Shown: piece after piece, positions 8,801 through 17,667 of the stretch
Position numbering within the stretch: position 1 is the first letter of the stretch
Layout of the letters: every line of letters begins with the position of its first letter
Assembly (NCBI RefSeq): GCF_018403265.1
Contig: NZ_BOSI01000001.1
Location: 992,001 to 1,056,000 of the forward strand
DNA length: 64,000 nucleotides
Direction of reading: 5' to 3'
From: Paenibacillus sp. J31TS4
GTDB lineage: Bacteria > Bacillota > Bacilli > Paenibacillales > NBRC-103111
Program-made: the position numbers and the translations under genes
The notes under the pieces: model-generated
Told to the model about the DNA's origin: nothing
The model's input: only the letters and a program-made list of their open reading frames with translations
The model's database searches: none

Positions 8801-10081
8801 TCAAGCGAGCGGGCCGGTTAGCCATGCTGCAAACGCCTCTGCCAAGAGGGGGACCGGTGAGTCGGGGATTGGCGAGGCGGCCTCACCGGCGGAAGCGGGC
8901 AAGGCTGCAAGCGCATCCGTGTCCTTGAGAAGACCGCCGGTCAGCAGGCAGACGGCCGTCTCATCCGGATGGATGACGCCGAGCCGAACCAGCTTCGCGA
9001 GACCCGCAAGCGAAGCGGCGGAGGCGGGCTCGCAGCCGATCCCCGCCCGGTCGATCGCCCGCTTCTCGGCGAGAATCGCCTCGTCCGTCACCGCTGTCGT
9101 CACTCCGTTCGTACCCTGGATCGCGTAGGCTAGCGCTTTGCGCCAGTTCGGCGGGTCGCCGATCCGCAGCGCGGACGCCCGCGTTAAGGGCGCCGTCACC
9201 GACGTGAGCTCTCGTTCCCCAGCCTCGACCATTCGGTGAAACGGGCTCGCTCCTTCGGCCTGCACGATCGCGATGCGGGGCAGCTTGCGGATAAACCCGA
9301 GCGTATGCAGCTCGGCGAGCGCTTTGCCGGCGGCCGTCGCGTTGCTGAGTGCGCCGCCCGGGAGCACGAGCCAATCCGGCATCTCCCAGTTCAACTGGTG
9401 CGCCAGCTCGTAGACGATGCTTTTTTGCCCCTCGATCCGCCATGGATTGACGGAGTTGCACAGATAGACCCCCATCGGCTCGGCATGGTCTGTCAAAAAG
9501 CGGATCCCGGCGTCGTAGCCGCCCTCCACCGGAATGACGGTCCCTCCATAGGCAAGTGTCTGCAGCAGCTTGTTCGCAGCCACCTCGCCTGGGGAGACGA
9601 GAATCCAGCCCGCGGCTCCTGCCCAGGATGCATACATGGCCAGAGAAGCGGCCGTATTGCCCGTGGAGGCGCATATGAATCGGCTCTTGCCGATCGCCGT
9701 TCCGTGGGAGACCGCCGCAGTCATGCCATGGTCCTTGAACGAACCGCTCGGATTCTCGCCCAGCGCCTTGATCCACAGCTTCCGGACGCCCGCCCGCCGG
9801 CGCAAAGACTCCGCCTCATAGAGTCCTGTATTCCCTTCCCCTCTCGTGATCACCGCTTCTTCCGGCAGCTCCGGAGCGATCAATTCCTTATACCGCCATA
9901 CTCCGCTCGCATACACCCCTGTCCGGTGCCGCAGCCTCTCGTCGAACAACCGCTTCAGCCGTTCGGCGTCGTCCCTATGCAGAGTCTGCCGGATGTCGAA
10001 AGTTCCGCCGCAAGCGCAGCGGAAGCGGGACGAGTTCCATGCTTCCTCTTGCCCGCAATCCATGCAAAATAGTGTCGCCAT
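8801..10081 (-). CDS. thrC: Threonine synthase
   Basis: A 426-residue PLP enzyme converting O-phosphohomoserine to threonine and phosphate. The N-terminal zinc-ribbon-like Cys set is C6, C9, C22 and C24, as in the class that carries it. The PLP lysine is K116 in NPSGSFKDHGM. The phosphate-binding loop is PGGALSNATAAG. CASTGNTAASLA holds the Asn that contacts the cofactor. It is divergent from the LysR gene at 10215, which may regulate it. A second zinc-ribbon paralogue lies at 62232-63452. No homoserine kinase or dehydrogenase is adjacent, so the assignment within the threonine synthase/dehydratase fold rests on motifs only. Confidence 0.85.
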   Translation of the reverse strand: MATLFCMDCGQEEAWNSSRFRCACGGTFDIRQTLHRDDAERLKRLFDERLRHRTGVYASGVWRYKELIAPELPEEAVITRGEGNTGLYEAESLRRRAGVRKLWIKALGENPSGSFKDHGMTAAVSHGTAIGKSRFICASTGNTAASLAMYASWAGAAGWILVSPGEVAANKLLQTLAYGGTVIPVEGGYDAGIRFLTDHAEPMGVYLCNSVNPWRIEGQKSIVYELAHQLNWEMPDWLVLPGGALSNATAAGKALAELHTLGFIRKLPRIAIVQAEGASPFHRMVEAGERELTSVTAPLTRASALRIGDPPNWRKALAYAIQGTNGVTTAVTDEAILAEKRAIDRAGIGCEPASAASLAGLAKLVRLGVIHPDETAVCLLTGGLLKDTDALAALPASAGEAASPIPDSPVPLLAEAFAAWLTGPLA

Positions 10082-10214
10082 CTCTTTTACTCCTCGCTTT
10101 CGCTAAGCTTTTTCATATGCCTTGCTGTTAGCGTAGGGGAACTTCCGTTATAATTCCAATATATGATTTTGATTTTTACATAAGCTCAATTGATGAATGG
10201 AAGGGGACGGGAAG

Positions 10215-11120
10215 ATGAATTTGCATGCTCTGCGCATCTTTCACATGGTGGCGCTGCACGGCAGCGTGACCCGGGCAGCCGAAGCTCTGCTGATCAGTCA
10301 GCCGGCCGTGACGATGCAGCTCAAGCAGCTTGAGCAAGAGCTGGGGGTGACGCTTCTGCTCCCCAAGGGGCGCGGAATAGCTCTCAGCGAAGCCGGGCAG
10401 CTCCTCGCCCGGGAAGCGGCCCGGCTGTTCCAGCTGGAGGAAGCGGCGGCCCGCAAGCTTGAGGAGTATAAGTCCGGTAGGACAGGCTCTTTAACGATCG
10501 CGGCCACTTATCTGCCGGCTACCCGCCTCCTGCCCGGCGTGCTGGCGGCCTTCAAGAGCCGGAACACCGGCATCCGGGTGACGCTGCTCACCGGCCACGC
10601 CGAAGAGGCCGTTCGGCTCGTGTCCGAGCGCCGCGCCGATCTCGCGATAGTGGGAGGACGGAGGCTTGCGGACGAGAGCCTCGACCGTGAGCTGCTGCTC
10701 CACGACGAGCTGTGGTTCGTCGTGCCCGGCGGCCACCCCCTGGCCGGGCAGCCGGCTGGGCTATTCGACCTGATGCAGGAGCCGTTCGTCCTCCAGGAGC
10801 CAGGCAGCTCGACGCGGGAGCAGCTGCTCGCCCTCTGCCGGGCGCATCAGGTGCCGATGATCCGGACCGGCATCGAGTGCAGCGGCATGAGCGAAGCGAT
10901 CCAGATTGTCGCGGCCGGCTACGGCGCCGCCCTGGTCTCGGCGCTCGAGGTCCAGGAGCTGGTCACGCGGGGAACGCTCGCCCGGGTGTTCGTCCGGGAG
11001 GACGCCGGCCGCAATCCGATCGCGCTCTATCGCCGGCGGGACGAAGAGCCGTCTCCCGCCGCCGGGCCGTTCGTCCGTCTGCTCAGAGAGGCGGCGATCG
11101 CAGCTGACATCGGCAGCTAA
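10215..11120 (+). CDS. LysR-family transcriptional regulator
   Basis: A 301-residue regulator. It has an N-terminal winged HTH (LHALRIFHMVALHGSVTRAAE ... SQPAVTMQLKQLEQELG, residues 3-45). The type 2 periplasmic-binding-like effector domain runs from about residue 90 (TGSLTIAATYLPATRLLP) to the end. The start at 10215 is preceded by AAGGGGACGGGAAG. It is divergent from thrC across 133 bases that contain a TATAAT on the plus strand (10149-10154). Autoregulation and control of the divergent gene are typical of the family; the effector is unknown. Confidence 0.9.
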   Translation: MNLHALRIFHMVALHGSVTRAAEALLISQPAVTMQLKQLEQELGVTLLLPKGRGIALSEAGQLLAREAARLFQLEEAAARKLEEYKSGRTGSLTIAATYLPATRLLPGVLAAFKSRNTGIRVTLLTGHAEEAVRLVSERRADLAIVGGRRLADESLDRELLLHDELWFVVPGGHPLAGQPAGLFDLMQEPFVLQEPGSSTREQLLALCRAHQVPMIRTGIECSGMSEAIQIVAAGYGAALVSALEVQELVTRGTLARVFVREDAGRNPIALYRRRDEEPSPAAGPFVRLLREAAIAADIGS

Positions 11121-11241
11121 CGGCGGCGATTCCTTTGCTCGCCTATGGAATACACTGTGGTAGGGGAGGAACCGGCGCCGTGAGCGTTCCGGCCGGCTCG
11201 CCATCGATGCAGGCCCGAATGACGGCGTGGAACGGCAAACG

Positions 11242-11262
11242 AAAAAGACCGCCCTTAGGCGG
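11242..11262 (-). terminator. Terminator of the small membrane protein gene
   Basis: On the minus strand CCGCC-TAAG-GGCGG is followed by TCTTTTTC. Confidence 0.65.
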
Positions 11263-11279
11263 CCGGCTTGTCTAACCTT

Positions 11280-11492
11280 TCATTCCTGTTTCATCGATCT
11301 GCTCTTCCAGCTGCCAAGGAAGGAGCCTGCAAGCGAACCGAGCGGCACAAAAACAAGCAGCCCGATTGTCAGATTGTCCGCCAGCATGCCCACAATGCAG
11401 CCGAGGACGATGCCGATGACCAAGCCCCAGCCGAGGATGACGTTTTTCATGCGAATGACCGGATCCACTGGATCGTTCTGGCGGCGTCCCAT
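11280..11492 (-). CDS. Small two-helix membrane protein, unknown function
   Basis: 70 residues. Two glycine-rich hydrophobic helices (VILGWGLVIGIVLGCIVGML and IGLLVFVPLGSLAGSFLGSW) are joined by a short polar turn, with a charged N-terminus. Gly-zipper spacing in both helices suggests tight packing or oligomerisation. GGGAGG lies 8 bases before the ATG and a terminator follows the stop, so it looks like a real single-gene unit. I recognise no family beyond a generic Gly-zipper/YtxH-like appearance. Confidence 0.75.
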   Translation of the reverse strand: MGRRQNDPVDPVIRMKNVILGWGLVIGIVLGCIVGMLADNLTIGLLVFVPLGSLAGSFLGSWKSRSMKQE

Positions 11493-11602
11493 ACGGATAG
11501 CCTCCCTTCTCCCGGCCGCCGTCCGGCCGCCGGGCTATTCTCGCGACCAGGCGCGTCCCAGGCGCGGCTCTCGTCAAGACTTGTAAGACGAAGCCAACCT
11601 TT

Positions 11603-12301
11603 CTACTGCCGATTCTGTTCGAGCTTCGAGCTAACACCGGCGTCCAGGCTGGCCAGCAGGCTCTCGAACGTCGTTCTCCAGGTGGCCGACAGCGCGTCCA
11701 CGGCGAGCACCCGGAGGATCCCGTTCCGATCGGACTTGTCGCGGTACCGGATCCGGTTCGCTTCCGCCACTGTCACGCCCAGCGGGTCGCGGTCCAGTCT
11801 TTCCAGTCCGCTGTCCGGGCGGACCATGCCTTCCTCCAGCACACGCCAGTAAAAGCCAGTATAGCCGGTCTGCTGCAGGCGGATCGGCAGGTCTGGAATA
11901 CCATGACGGGCGGCCAGCTTGAAGCAGGGCTGCCGCGGCTGGTTAACTTGCACGACGGCCGTGCCGATCCGGAATGTATCTCCTATGTACACGTCCTCTT
12001 CCAGCAGGCCTCTCGTCGAGACATTCTCGCCGAACGCGCCGAGCCCGAAGCCTGCCTTGAGCTCGTCGTTCCAAAGGTCGTACCGTTCCGAAGGGTAGAC
12101 GCAAACCGCCTTGCCCTCGCCGCCGTGATGGACGCGGTCCGCCTGCTCGTCCCCTTCGAAGCCGAGGAAACCCAGCGCAAGCGGTCCTGCGGCCGCTTCC
12201 TTGACGATGGCGCTGGGGATCGCCTTTCCGTTATGGAGAAGCGGGGCCGTGCGGCCGGTCCTAAGCGAGACGAGGCCGATTGTCTGTTCGGTAGCGGGCA
12301 T
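11603..12301 (-). CDS. MOSC domain protein (YiiM-like)
   Basis: A 232-residue protein. It opens IGLVSLRTGRTAPLLHNGKA and contains the MOSC-domain region with QPRQPCFKLAARHG, whose Cys is the predicted sulfur carrier or molybdenum ligand. A C-terminal 3-alpha domain (DPLGVTVAEANRIRYRDKSD) is typical of YiiM proteins that reduce N-hydroxylated substrates. The frame is open further upstream, but the ATG at 12301 has AAGGAGAT and matches the family start. It lies 134 bases after the nucleotidyltransferase gene on the same strand. Confidence 0.88.
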   Translation of the reverse strand: MPATEQTIGLVSLRTGRTAPLLHNGKAIPSAIVKEAAAGPLALGFLGFEGDEQADRVHHGGEGKAVCVYPSERYDLWNDELKAGFGLGAFGENVSTRGLLEEDVYIGDTFRIGTAVVQVNQPRQPCFKLAARHGIPDLPIRLQQTGYTGFYWRVLEEGMVRPDSGLERLDRDPLGVTVAEANRIRYRDKSDRNGILRVLAVDALSATWRTTFESLLASLDAGVSSKLEQNRQ

Positions 12302-12435
12302 TTCTTTTATCTCCTTTGTCTTCCGTTGGTCTCCTCCTATTGTAGCGCGCAGCGCGTCCGCTGGAAAGCAGAATGCCGCAGCTGCGCCTTGCCCGTCACT
12401 GGGACGCAGCTGTTCGCCTCCGATGCGCTCTCCGG

Positions 12436-13158
12436 TCAGTCCTCCTCCCCGAACGAAACCTCCTCCCAAAAGCCTTCACGCAGGAAGCCACCGGAGGGAG
12501 CCAGAATGCGCTCCGCGAGCGCTACAAGTGGTTTTGCGGCGTCAGTGCGATAATACTCTTCAGAGGCGGATATAAGCTTCTCATGGAGGTCGGCGTCACA
12601 TGCCCGAACCGCCCTCGAGCACCATTTGCCCTCACCGAGCCAGCTCCCCTGCGTGCGCAAAATGAATTCACTCAGCCGGCCAAGCAGCTGCTGCATGGTG
12701 AAGATCCCTTCTGCCCGGCTGCGGGCGGCCAGCAGATCGTCCGCGTACTCGGTAATCCGGTAACGCGCATACTCGCGTTCCTCATCCGACCAGGGGAACG
12801 GACCGCAGGCCAGGTCCGCCTCCGCCTCCGCTCGCAGGACCGCTGCGGTCCCATCGTCCCGGATGACGATCCCCTGCGCGATCATTCGCTGCAGCGATGG
12901 CAGCGCCTCTTGCAGCGAACGGATGCTGTAGGCCCGGTATGCCTCCGTCGACAGTACGAACGCCTCGACGAGCCACTCGTTTTCCCGGAACGTCCGTCGA
13001 TATGCGGACCGGGCACTGTCGTCGAGGATAACCAGATCCAAATCCGAATACGCTCCGTGTGTTCCTTCTGCCGCACTGCCCCCGAGGATAGCAATCCGGC
13101 ATGACGTGAAGTGCCGCTCTACCGCCAGAGCCGCTGCCTCTACCGCTCCCTGCTTCAT
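12436..13158 (-). CDS. Nucleotidyltransferase-domain protein
   Basis: A 240-residue protein. The N-terminal polymerase-beta-like nucleotidyltransferase fold reads AILGGSAAEGTHGAYSDLDL (about residues 23-42). This is the GS-x(n)-D-x-D catalytic pattern that binds the metal ions, like kanamycin or lincosamide nucleotidyltransferases. The C-terminal half is helical, as in adenylyltransferases that modify small molecules. GGGAGGAAATTGCT precedes the ATG. The substrate cannot be told; an antibiotic-inactivating role is one possibility only. Confidence 0.82.
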   Translation of the reverse strand: MKQGAVEAAALAVERHFTSCRIAILGGSAAEGTHGAYSDLDLVILDDSARSAYRRTFRENEWLVEAFVLSTEAYRAYSIRSLQEALPSLQRMIAQGIVIRDDGTAAVLRAEAEADLACGPFPWSDEEREYARYRITEYADDLLAARSRAEGIFTMQQLLGRLSEFILRTQGSWLGEGKWCSRAVRACDADLHEKLISASEEYYRTDAAKPLVALAERILAPSGGFLREGFWEEVSFGEED

Positions 13159-13267
13159 AGCAATTTCCTCCCGTCCGAATCGTTCTCCTCTCCACTATAT
13201 TCGGCCGTCGTGGGTCCCCATTCCTCCTGTTCCCCCAGCACCCGGGTTGCGCTAGCGAAAGACGCGA

Positions 13268-13296
13268 CAAAAACGCCTGCACAATGGCAGGCGTTC
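13268..13296 (-). terminator. Terminator after the 112-residue hypothetical gene
   Basis: On the minus strand ACGCCTGC-loop-GCAGGCGT runs into TTTTTG. Confidence 0.75.
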
Positions 13297-13345
13297 GAAA
13301 AGCGAAACCTTTCCCACTCAGGGATAGCCTCCGCCCGGTTAGGGA

Positions 13346-13684
13346 CTAAAGCACGTTAATCGCGTAGGAGGCGCGGTTCGTTTGCAGATGGATGCCGTTC
13401 CCGTCGCTCTTCCACCGGATCGAATCGTCGAACGGGACTTCGTATAGATTGTTCGGCAGCGGCTCCGGCTCGTCCTCTCCGCGAATCTGGCCTTCTCCGT
13501 TTAAGATAATCGACTGCCGAGCCTCATAATCGTCCGGATGCGTCTCGTTCCGAACCGCAAGGACTACCTTGTCGAGCTTGAGCTCCACTTCGTCCACATC
13601 TCCCTGTTCTTCCTTACGGATTTGAAGCGTCCGATTCACTTTCGATTCCAACCAGACGATTATTTGTTGAACTGTCGATTCCAT
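13346..13684 (-). CDS. Hypothetical protein, 112 residues
   Basis: A small acidic cytoplasmic-looking protein without a signal peptide or membrane segment. It starts MESTVQQIIVWLESKVNRTL and is rich in Asp/Glu with alternating beta-like segments (ELKLDKVVLAVRNE, IRWKSDGNGIHLQT). I do not recognise the family. Support for a real gene: GGAGGAAGCAGGT before the ATG, a terminator after the stop, and the downstream position relative to tRNA-Thr on the opposite side of its own terminator. Confidence 0.7.
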   Translation of the reverse strand: MESTVQQIIVWLESKVNRTLQIRKEEQGDVDEVELKLDKVVLAVRNETHPDDYEARQSIILNGEGQIRGEDEPEPLPNNLYEVPFDDSIRWKSDGNGIHLQTNRASYAINVL

Positions 13685-13826
13685 ACCTGCTTCCTCCTTC
13701 GGTTGGGTCGTAAGAGAATGTGTTTCCCTCGTACTACATTACCCAAAGGCCAGAACGGCTAATCAAGCAGTACGTTCCGTTGCGAAGCGGCCAGTCGAGC
13801 GGAGTTCCCATCGGCAAAATGCCATG

Positions 13827-13850
13827 AAAAAAGCCCCCCTAACGGGAGGC
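13827..13850 (-). terminator. Terminator of the tRNA-Thr transcript
   Basis: On the minus strand GCCTCCC-GTTA-GGGGGGC (one G-U pair) is followed by six Ts, 19 bases past the tRNA. Confidence 0.75.
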
Positions 13851-13868
13851 AGTTCGTTCTATTAACTA

Positions 13869-13941
13869 TGCCGTTGAGAGGACTTGAACCCCCAACCTAC
13901 TGATTACGATTCAGTTGCTCTACCGATTGAGCTACAACGGC
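13869..13941 (-). tRNA. tRNA-Thr (anticodon CGT)
   Basis: On the minus strand the acceptor stem GCCGTTG pairs with CAACGGC, with discriminator A. The D arm is GCTC...GAGC. The anticodon arm ACTGA-ATCGTAA-TCAGT places CGT at positions 34-36, reading threonine codon ACG. The T arm contains TTCAAGT. The 3' CCA is not encoded: the sequence continues TAG. A single monocistronic transcript is likely because a terminator follows closely. Confidence 0.95.
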
Positions 13942-14028
13942 GCGACGAATTTTGCTTTTTTTATTATAGCATCCTCCGGCGCAAATGCAAATACCTTTTT
14001 TGTTCTATAGGAACGGTAAATAATTCCG

Positions 14029-14400
14029 TCAGGCGAGACGCTGCAAAAATTCGATCCGGTTGCCGAACGGATCGCGAACAAAAAACCGGATGGCACCCGG
14101 CAAAGCGTCGTCCTCTATCAGATCGACGCCGGCTTGGCGCAGTGCTTCGCGGACTGCCGGCAGGTCTCTTACGGCGAAGGCCGGATGGGCCTTGTCTGCC
14201 GGGCGGAAGTCTCCTTGAACGCCGATATGCAGCTCTTGGGCTCCACAGCGGAACCACACGCCGCCTCTCCCCCGCAGCGTCTCCGGCTTCTCCAGCTCGG
14301 GAAGACCAAGGACGCCTCCGTAGAATGTTCTCGCCGCTTCCTCGCAGCCGGGCGGAGCCGCCAGCTGTACGTGATCCAATCCGAGAATCGCATCGTGCAT
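14029..14400 (-). CDS. VOC (glyoxalase/dioxygenase fold) protein
   Basis: A 123-residue single VOC unit of two beta-alpha-beta-beta-beta modules. The first opens ILGLDHVQLAAPPG, with the conserved metal-ligand His. Near the end, FFVRDPFGNRIEFLQRL is the hallmark DPxGNxxE with the Glu ligand. Cyclic-type members include glyoxalase I-like enzymes, fosfomycin-resistance and bleomycin-binding proteins; nothing here selects among them. The ATG at 14400 has GAGGAG at 8 bases; the frame extends upstream but without a ribosome site. Confidence 0.88.
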   Translation of the reverse strand: MHDAILGLDHVQLAAPPGCEEAARTFYGGVLGLPELEKPETLRGRGGVWFRCGAQELHIGVQGDFRPADKAHPAFAVRDLPAVREALRQAGVDLIEDDALPGAIRFFVRDPFGNRIEFLQRLA

Positions 14401-14609
14401 CGTCTCTTCTCCTCTCAATTGTTTCATTTGGTGAAACTTTGTATCACATAGAGAAATCACCTCCAGTATACACCAGCCATTCTATAAAAAGCTATCCCGT
14501 TCGTCGATTTCTTCCATCCGGTTTGGTTCACCTACTGCGGCATGCATGGAACGGTCCCTCGCCGGGTCAAACTAGAAGAACAGGAACGCACTATTCTCGT
14601 CTGGCAAGC

Positions 14610-14640
14610 AAAAAAAGCCGGCCTGCAGAGCCGGCCGGCG
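14610..14640 (-). terminator. Terminator of the oxidase-like membrane gene
   Basis: On the minus strand a GCCGGC hairpin is followed by seven Ts, 58 bases past the stop. The 297 bases between this gene and the VOC gene hold little else. Confidence 0.65.
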
Positions 14641-14697
14641 AGATCTAGAACTCGGCTGATTCCTATTTAATGCTTCACTTCGTAAGTCCGGCCGCCG

Positions 14698-15063
14698 TTA
14701 TTTCAGCCTAGTCCAGACGTTCCAGGTAAAGGCGAGGACGCCGAGGACAACCAGTATGCCGCCCACGCTCGCCAGTGTGGCGCCAAGCGCTGCCTCGCCT
14801 AGCACGGCCGCCACGATGCCTGCGATCATAATCGGCAAGCCGATATTGTGCAGCCAGACGTGCACCCTGGCCAGTGATGAAGCGGCCAACGACGGGTAGA
14901 GCCGGTACAGGATGCCCGTCACGCCAAGTGAAAGCCAGCCAAGCAGATTAATATGGGCGTGAGCCGAGGTTAAGGCAAAGTCGTGGCTGATGCCCATGCC
15001 GATGCCGAGCAGCACGCCGATCGAAAAATAAAGCGCGGACAGCTTGATCATTTGATTCCCCAT
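14698..15063 (-). CDS. Minimal heme-copper-oxidase-subunit-I-like membrane protein
   Basis: 121 residues forming four hydrophobic helices: LSALYFSIGVLLGIGMGISH; then HINLLGWLSLGVTGILYRLY; IGLPIMIAGIVAAVLGEA; and GGILVVLGVLAFTWNVW. The SAHAHINLLGW block resembles the early-helix His region of cbb3/NorB subunit I, and annotation pipelines label similar short proteins cytochrome-c oxidase. A full oxidase subunit has about 12 helices, so this is a stand-alone fragment fold; heme binding through the two His is plausible but unproven. It starts at the ATG next to a GGAGGGAACTTCC leader and ends near a terminator. Confidence 0.72.
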   Translation of the reverse strand: MGNQMIKLSALYFSIGVLLGIGMGISHDFALTSAHAHINLLGWLSLGVTGILYRLYPSLAASSLARVHVWLHNIGLPIMIAGIVAAVLGEAALGATLASVGGILVVLGVLAFTWNVWTRLK

Positions 15064-15301
15064 GGAAGTTCCCTCCTTCCTTCGCGCACCGCTTGTCAAA
15101 CAGAAGATGCCGGCGCGCTTTCCTTCTACCATATTCTCGCGCTTCTCAGGGGATGCGGCGACCGCCTGTCCTCCCTGCCTCTTTTTTTGCCAGTCTGGAT
15201 CCAAGCGAGAGGCTGCGTGTGTCAGTGAATATGGTAAACTGGAAGAACCTTGCGGTAAGTGTGCAAGCGCTTTCCCAACTCTCTAGAAGGAGGAGAATGA
15301 C

Positions 15302-16294
15302 TTGACGTATTCCCCCAATTCCGCCCGCTATGAAACGATGACGTACAACCGGTGCGGACGCTCCGGCCTCAAGCTGCCGGCCATCTCTCTCGGCCTGTGG
15401 CATAATTTCGGCGGCGTCGACCTGTACGAGAACGGACGCGAGATGGTCCGGCGCGCCTTCGATCTCGGCATCACGCATTTCGATCTTGCGAACAATTACG
15501 GCCCTCCTCCGGGCTCGGCCGAAGAAACCTTCGGGCGCATTCTGCGCACGGACCTGCACGGGTACCGGGATGAGCTCGTCATCTCGACCAAGGCCGGTTT
15601 CTTGATGTGGCCTGGTCCTTACGGCGAGTGGGGATCCAAGAAATATCTCGTCTCGAGCCTTGATCAAAGTCTGAAGCGGATGGGTGTCGAGTACGTGGAC
15701 ATCTTTTATCACCATCGCCCGGACCCCGATACGCCGCTCGAGGAAACAATGGCGGCGCTCGATCTGATCGTCCGCCAGGGCAAAGCGCTCTATGTCGGCA
15801 TCTCCAACTATTCGGCCGAACAGACGGAGCAGGCGGTGGCCATCCTTCGGGAGCTCGGGACTCCTCTATTGATCCATCAAGCGAGCTATTCCATGCTGAA
15901 CCGCTGGTCCGAGAACGGCCTGCAGCAGGTGCTGAAGGAGAACGGTGCCGGCTGCATCGCCTTCTGCCCTCTTGCCCAAGGCTTGTTGACCAGTAAATAC
16001 CTAAGCGGGATCCCCGAGAATTCCCGCGCCTCCCGGCCGACCGGCTTCCTGAAGGAGAAGGACGTCACCGAGGACAAGCTCGCGCGGATAGCCAAGCTGA
16101 ATGGGCTTGCGCAGGAGCGCGGCCAATCGCTTGCCCAGATGGCGCTCGCTTGGGTGCTGAGAGAAGGCCGCATGACCTCCGCCTTGATCGGAGCCAGCCG
16201 GGCTTCCCAGATCGACGAAAACGTAGGCGCGCTCGCCAACCTTGCTTTCACGCAGGAAGAGCTTGCCGCTATCGACCGGATTCTCGCCGAGTAG
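15302..16294 (+). CDS. Aldo/keto reductase (YghZ/Gpr-like)
   Basis: A 330-residue TIM-barrel NADPH reductase. It has ISLGLWHNFGG near the N-terminus, FDLANNYGPPPGSAEE (catalytic Asp and Tyr), ISTKAGF (catalytic Lys), DIFYHHRPD (catalytic His) and a C-terminal cofactor loop IGASRASQIDENVGAL. The sequence style matches the YghZ branch, which reduces L-glyceraldehyde 3-phosphate and methylglyoxal. Translation starts at TTG: AGAAGGAGG ends 8 bases before it and no in-frame ATG has a site. Confidence 0.9.
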   Translation: MTYSPNSARYETMTYNRCGRSGLKLPAISLGLWHNFGGVDLYENGREMVRRAFDLGITHFDLANNYGPPPGSAEETFGRILRTDLHGYRDELVISTKAGFLMWPGPYGEWGSKKYLVSSLDQSLKRMGVEYVDIFYHHRPDPDTPLEETMAALDLIVRQGKALYVGISNYSAEQTEQAVAILRELGTPLLIHQASYSMLNRWSENGLQQVLKENGAGCIAFCPLAQGLLTSKYLSGIPENSRASRPTGFLKEKDVTEDKLARIAKLNGLAQERGQSLAQMALAWVLREGRMTSALIGASRASQIDENVGALANLAFTQEELAAIDRILAE

Positions 16295-16433
16295 CTCTTT
16301 CGGCCTGTTTTTGGTCCCGGCCCTCCCTCCCCTCCAGTGATTGTTCGTATACTAAGCATTGGCACATCGGGAGAGAAGGGAGGCTTCTGTGTCCATCCCG
16401 CCTACATAACCTTATTGAAGGAGAGATGATGAC

Positions 16434-17297
16434 ATGTGGAAGAAAAGCACCGCCATTCTGGCAATGGCCGCTTTGGCGCTCACCGTCGCATTTCCGTCCA
16501 TCCGTGCGTCCGCCAATGGCGGTCCAGTGGAAGGGCCGAGGGGGAATGAGGTAACCGTGAAGGTAATGTCCTACAACATTCATCATGGAGAAGGCACAGA
16601 TAAAGTTCTCGATCTCGAGCGGATCGCCGGTGTGATCAAGGAAGCGGGAGCCGATATCGTCGGCCTCCAGGAAGTAGACAATCATTACTCAAGCCGCAGC
16701 GGCCTCGAGGACCAGGCGGCCCGGCTGTCCGAGCTGACGGGGATGCGCTACGTCTATGCGGCCAACCTTGATCTCGATCCGCCGGAGCCAGGCAAGCCCC
16801 GTCGGCAATACGGGACGGCCGTCCTGAGCAAGTATCCGATTCTCGCCTCGGAGAATCATCTGCTGAGCAGCTTCGGACAGGAGCAGAGGGGCCTTTTGGA
16901 GACCGTCATCAACGTGAAGGGCAACCAGATCCGCTTCTATAATACCCATCTCGGCCTGACCGTTCAGCAGCGCCTCGCCCAGATCGAGGAGATCAAAGCG
17001 ATTGCCTCGCAGCACGGCGGAACCAAGATCCTGACCGGGGATCTAAACGCGAAGCCGGACAGCGCTGAACTGGCCAGCCTGCAGGAGGATTTCCACGACA
17101 CTTACGCCGACCGGAATGAAGATTACACATTCCCCTCAACCGGACCGACTTCGCGTATCGACTATATTCTCACATCGGCCGATACGGGGATCGGGGAGCG
17201 GCAGGTTCTCCAGACGCCGGCCTCCGATCACCTGCCGATTACGACGGAGCTGATCCTCAAGCGGACCGCTCCGTTCGAGAACGGAGCCGGCAAGTAG
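16434..17297 (+). CDS. Secreted endonuclease/exonuclease/phosphatase family protein
   Basis: A 287-residue protein with a Sec signal peptide (KKSTAILAMAALALTVAFPS, cleavage after ASA-N). The DNase I-like fold follows: MSYNIHHGEG (Asn), VGLQEVD (catalytic Glu), YNTHLGL, LTGDLNAKPDS (Asp/Asn pair) and ASDHLPI (Asp-His). These are the metal-binding and catalytic residues of the superfamily. Exported members include nucleases, sphingomyelinases and phospholipid phosphatases; the substrate is not determined here. A GAAGGAGAG site precedes the ATG and a terminator follows. Confidence 0.9.
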   Translation: MWKKSTAILAMAALALTVAFPSIRASANGGPVEGPRGNEVTVKVMSYNIHHGEGTDKVLDLERIAGVIKEAGADIVGLQEVDNHYSSRSGLEDQAARLSELTGMRYVYAANLDLDPPEPGKPRRQYGTAVLSKYPILASENHLLSSFGQEQRGLLETVINVKGNQIRFYNTHLGLTVQQRLAQIEEIKAIASQHGGTKILTGDLNAKPDSAELASLQEDFHDTYADRNEDYTFPSTGPTSRIDYILTSADTGIGERQVLQTPASDHLPITTELILKRTAPFENGAGK

Positions 17298-17324
17298 CAG
17301 GCATTGAGACCTAGTCTGACCATT

Positions 17325-17354
17325 AGAGCCTTCGCTCACGCGAAGGCTCTTTTT
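17325..17354 (+). terminator. Terminator of the exported EEP-family gene
   Basis: AGAGCCTTCGC-TCAC-GCGAAGGCTCT followed by TTTT. Confidence 0.85.
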
Positions 17355-17474
17355 CGTTGGCCTCGTTCTCGTCTGACGCTATCCCCTTCTCCGAGAGCTC
17401 TCCTGCACTCTATCGTCCAACGGTTAGCCGATGAGCTTGTAAGCGATTGCCCCTCTCTTTGCATAAAACTTTCC

Positions 17475-17491
17475 TTAAGCTTTCCTTAACA
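17475..17491 (+). promoter_or_regulatory. Candidate PhoP-type direct repeat upstream of LtaS paralogue 1
   Basis: TTAAGC and TTAACA lie exactly 11 bases apart, within a larger CTTTCCTTAA duplication. Bacillus PhoP sites are TTAACA-like hexamers at this spacing, and PhoPR controls teichoic acid genes there. Only two half-sites are visible and the first is imperfect. A TATAAT lies downstream at 17529-17534. Confidence 0.3.
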
Positions 17492-17667
17492 TCAAAAAAT
17501 AACTGTGGCATCTGCCTGTCCAAAGGCCTATAATCTTCTTTGGCGGTATTATTTACAAGATATTAACAAGAATCTCCTCGTAAGGACCCCATGCAACCGC
17601 TGCGACTTCATGCAAAAGGAGACTGAAAGAAATCAAAACCTCATCTATTCTGCGTTCTCTTCTTTCC

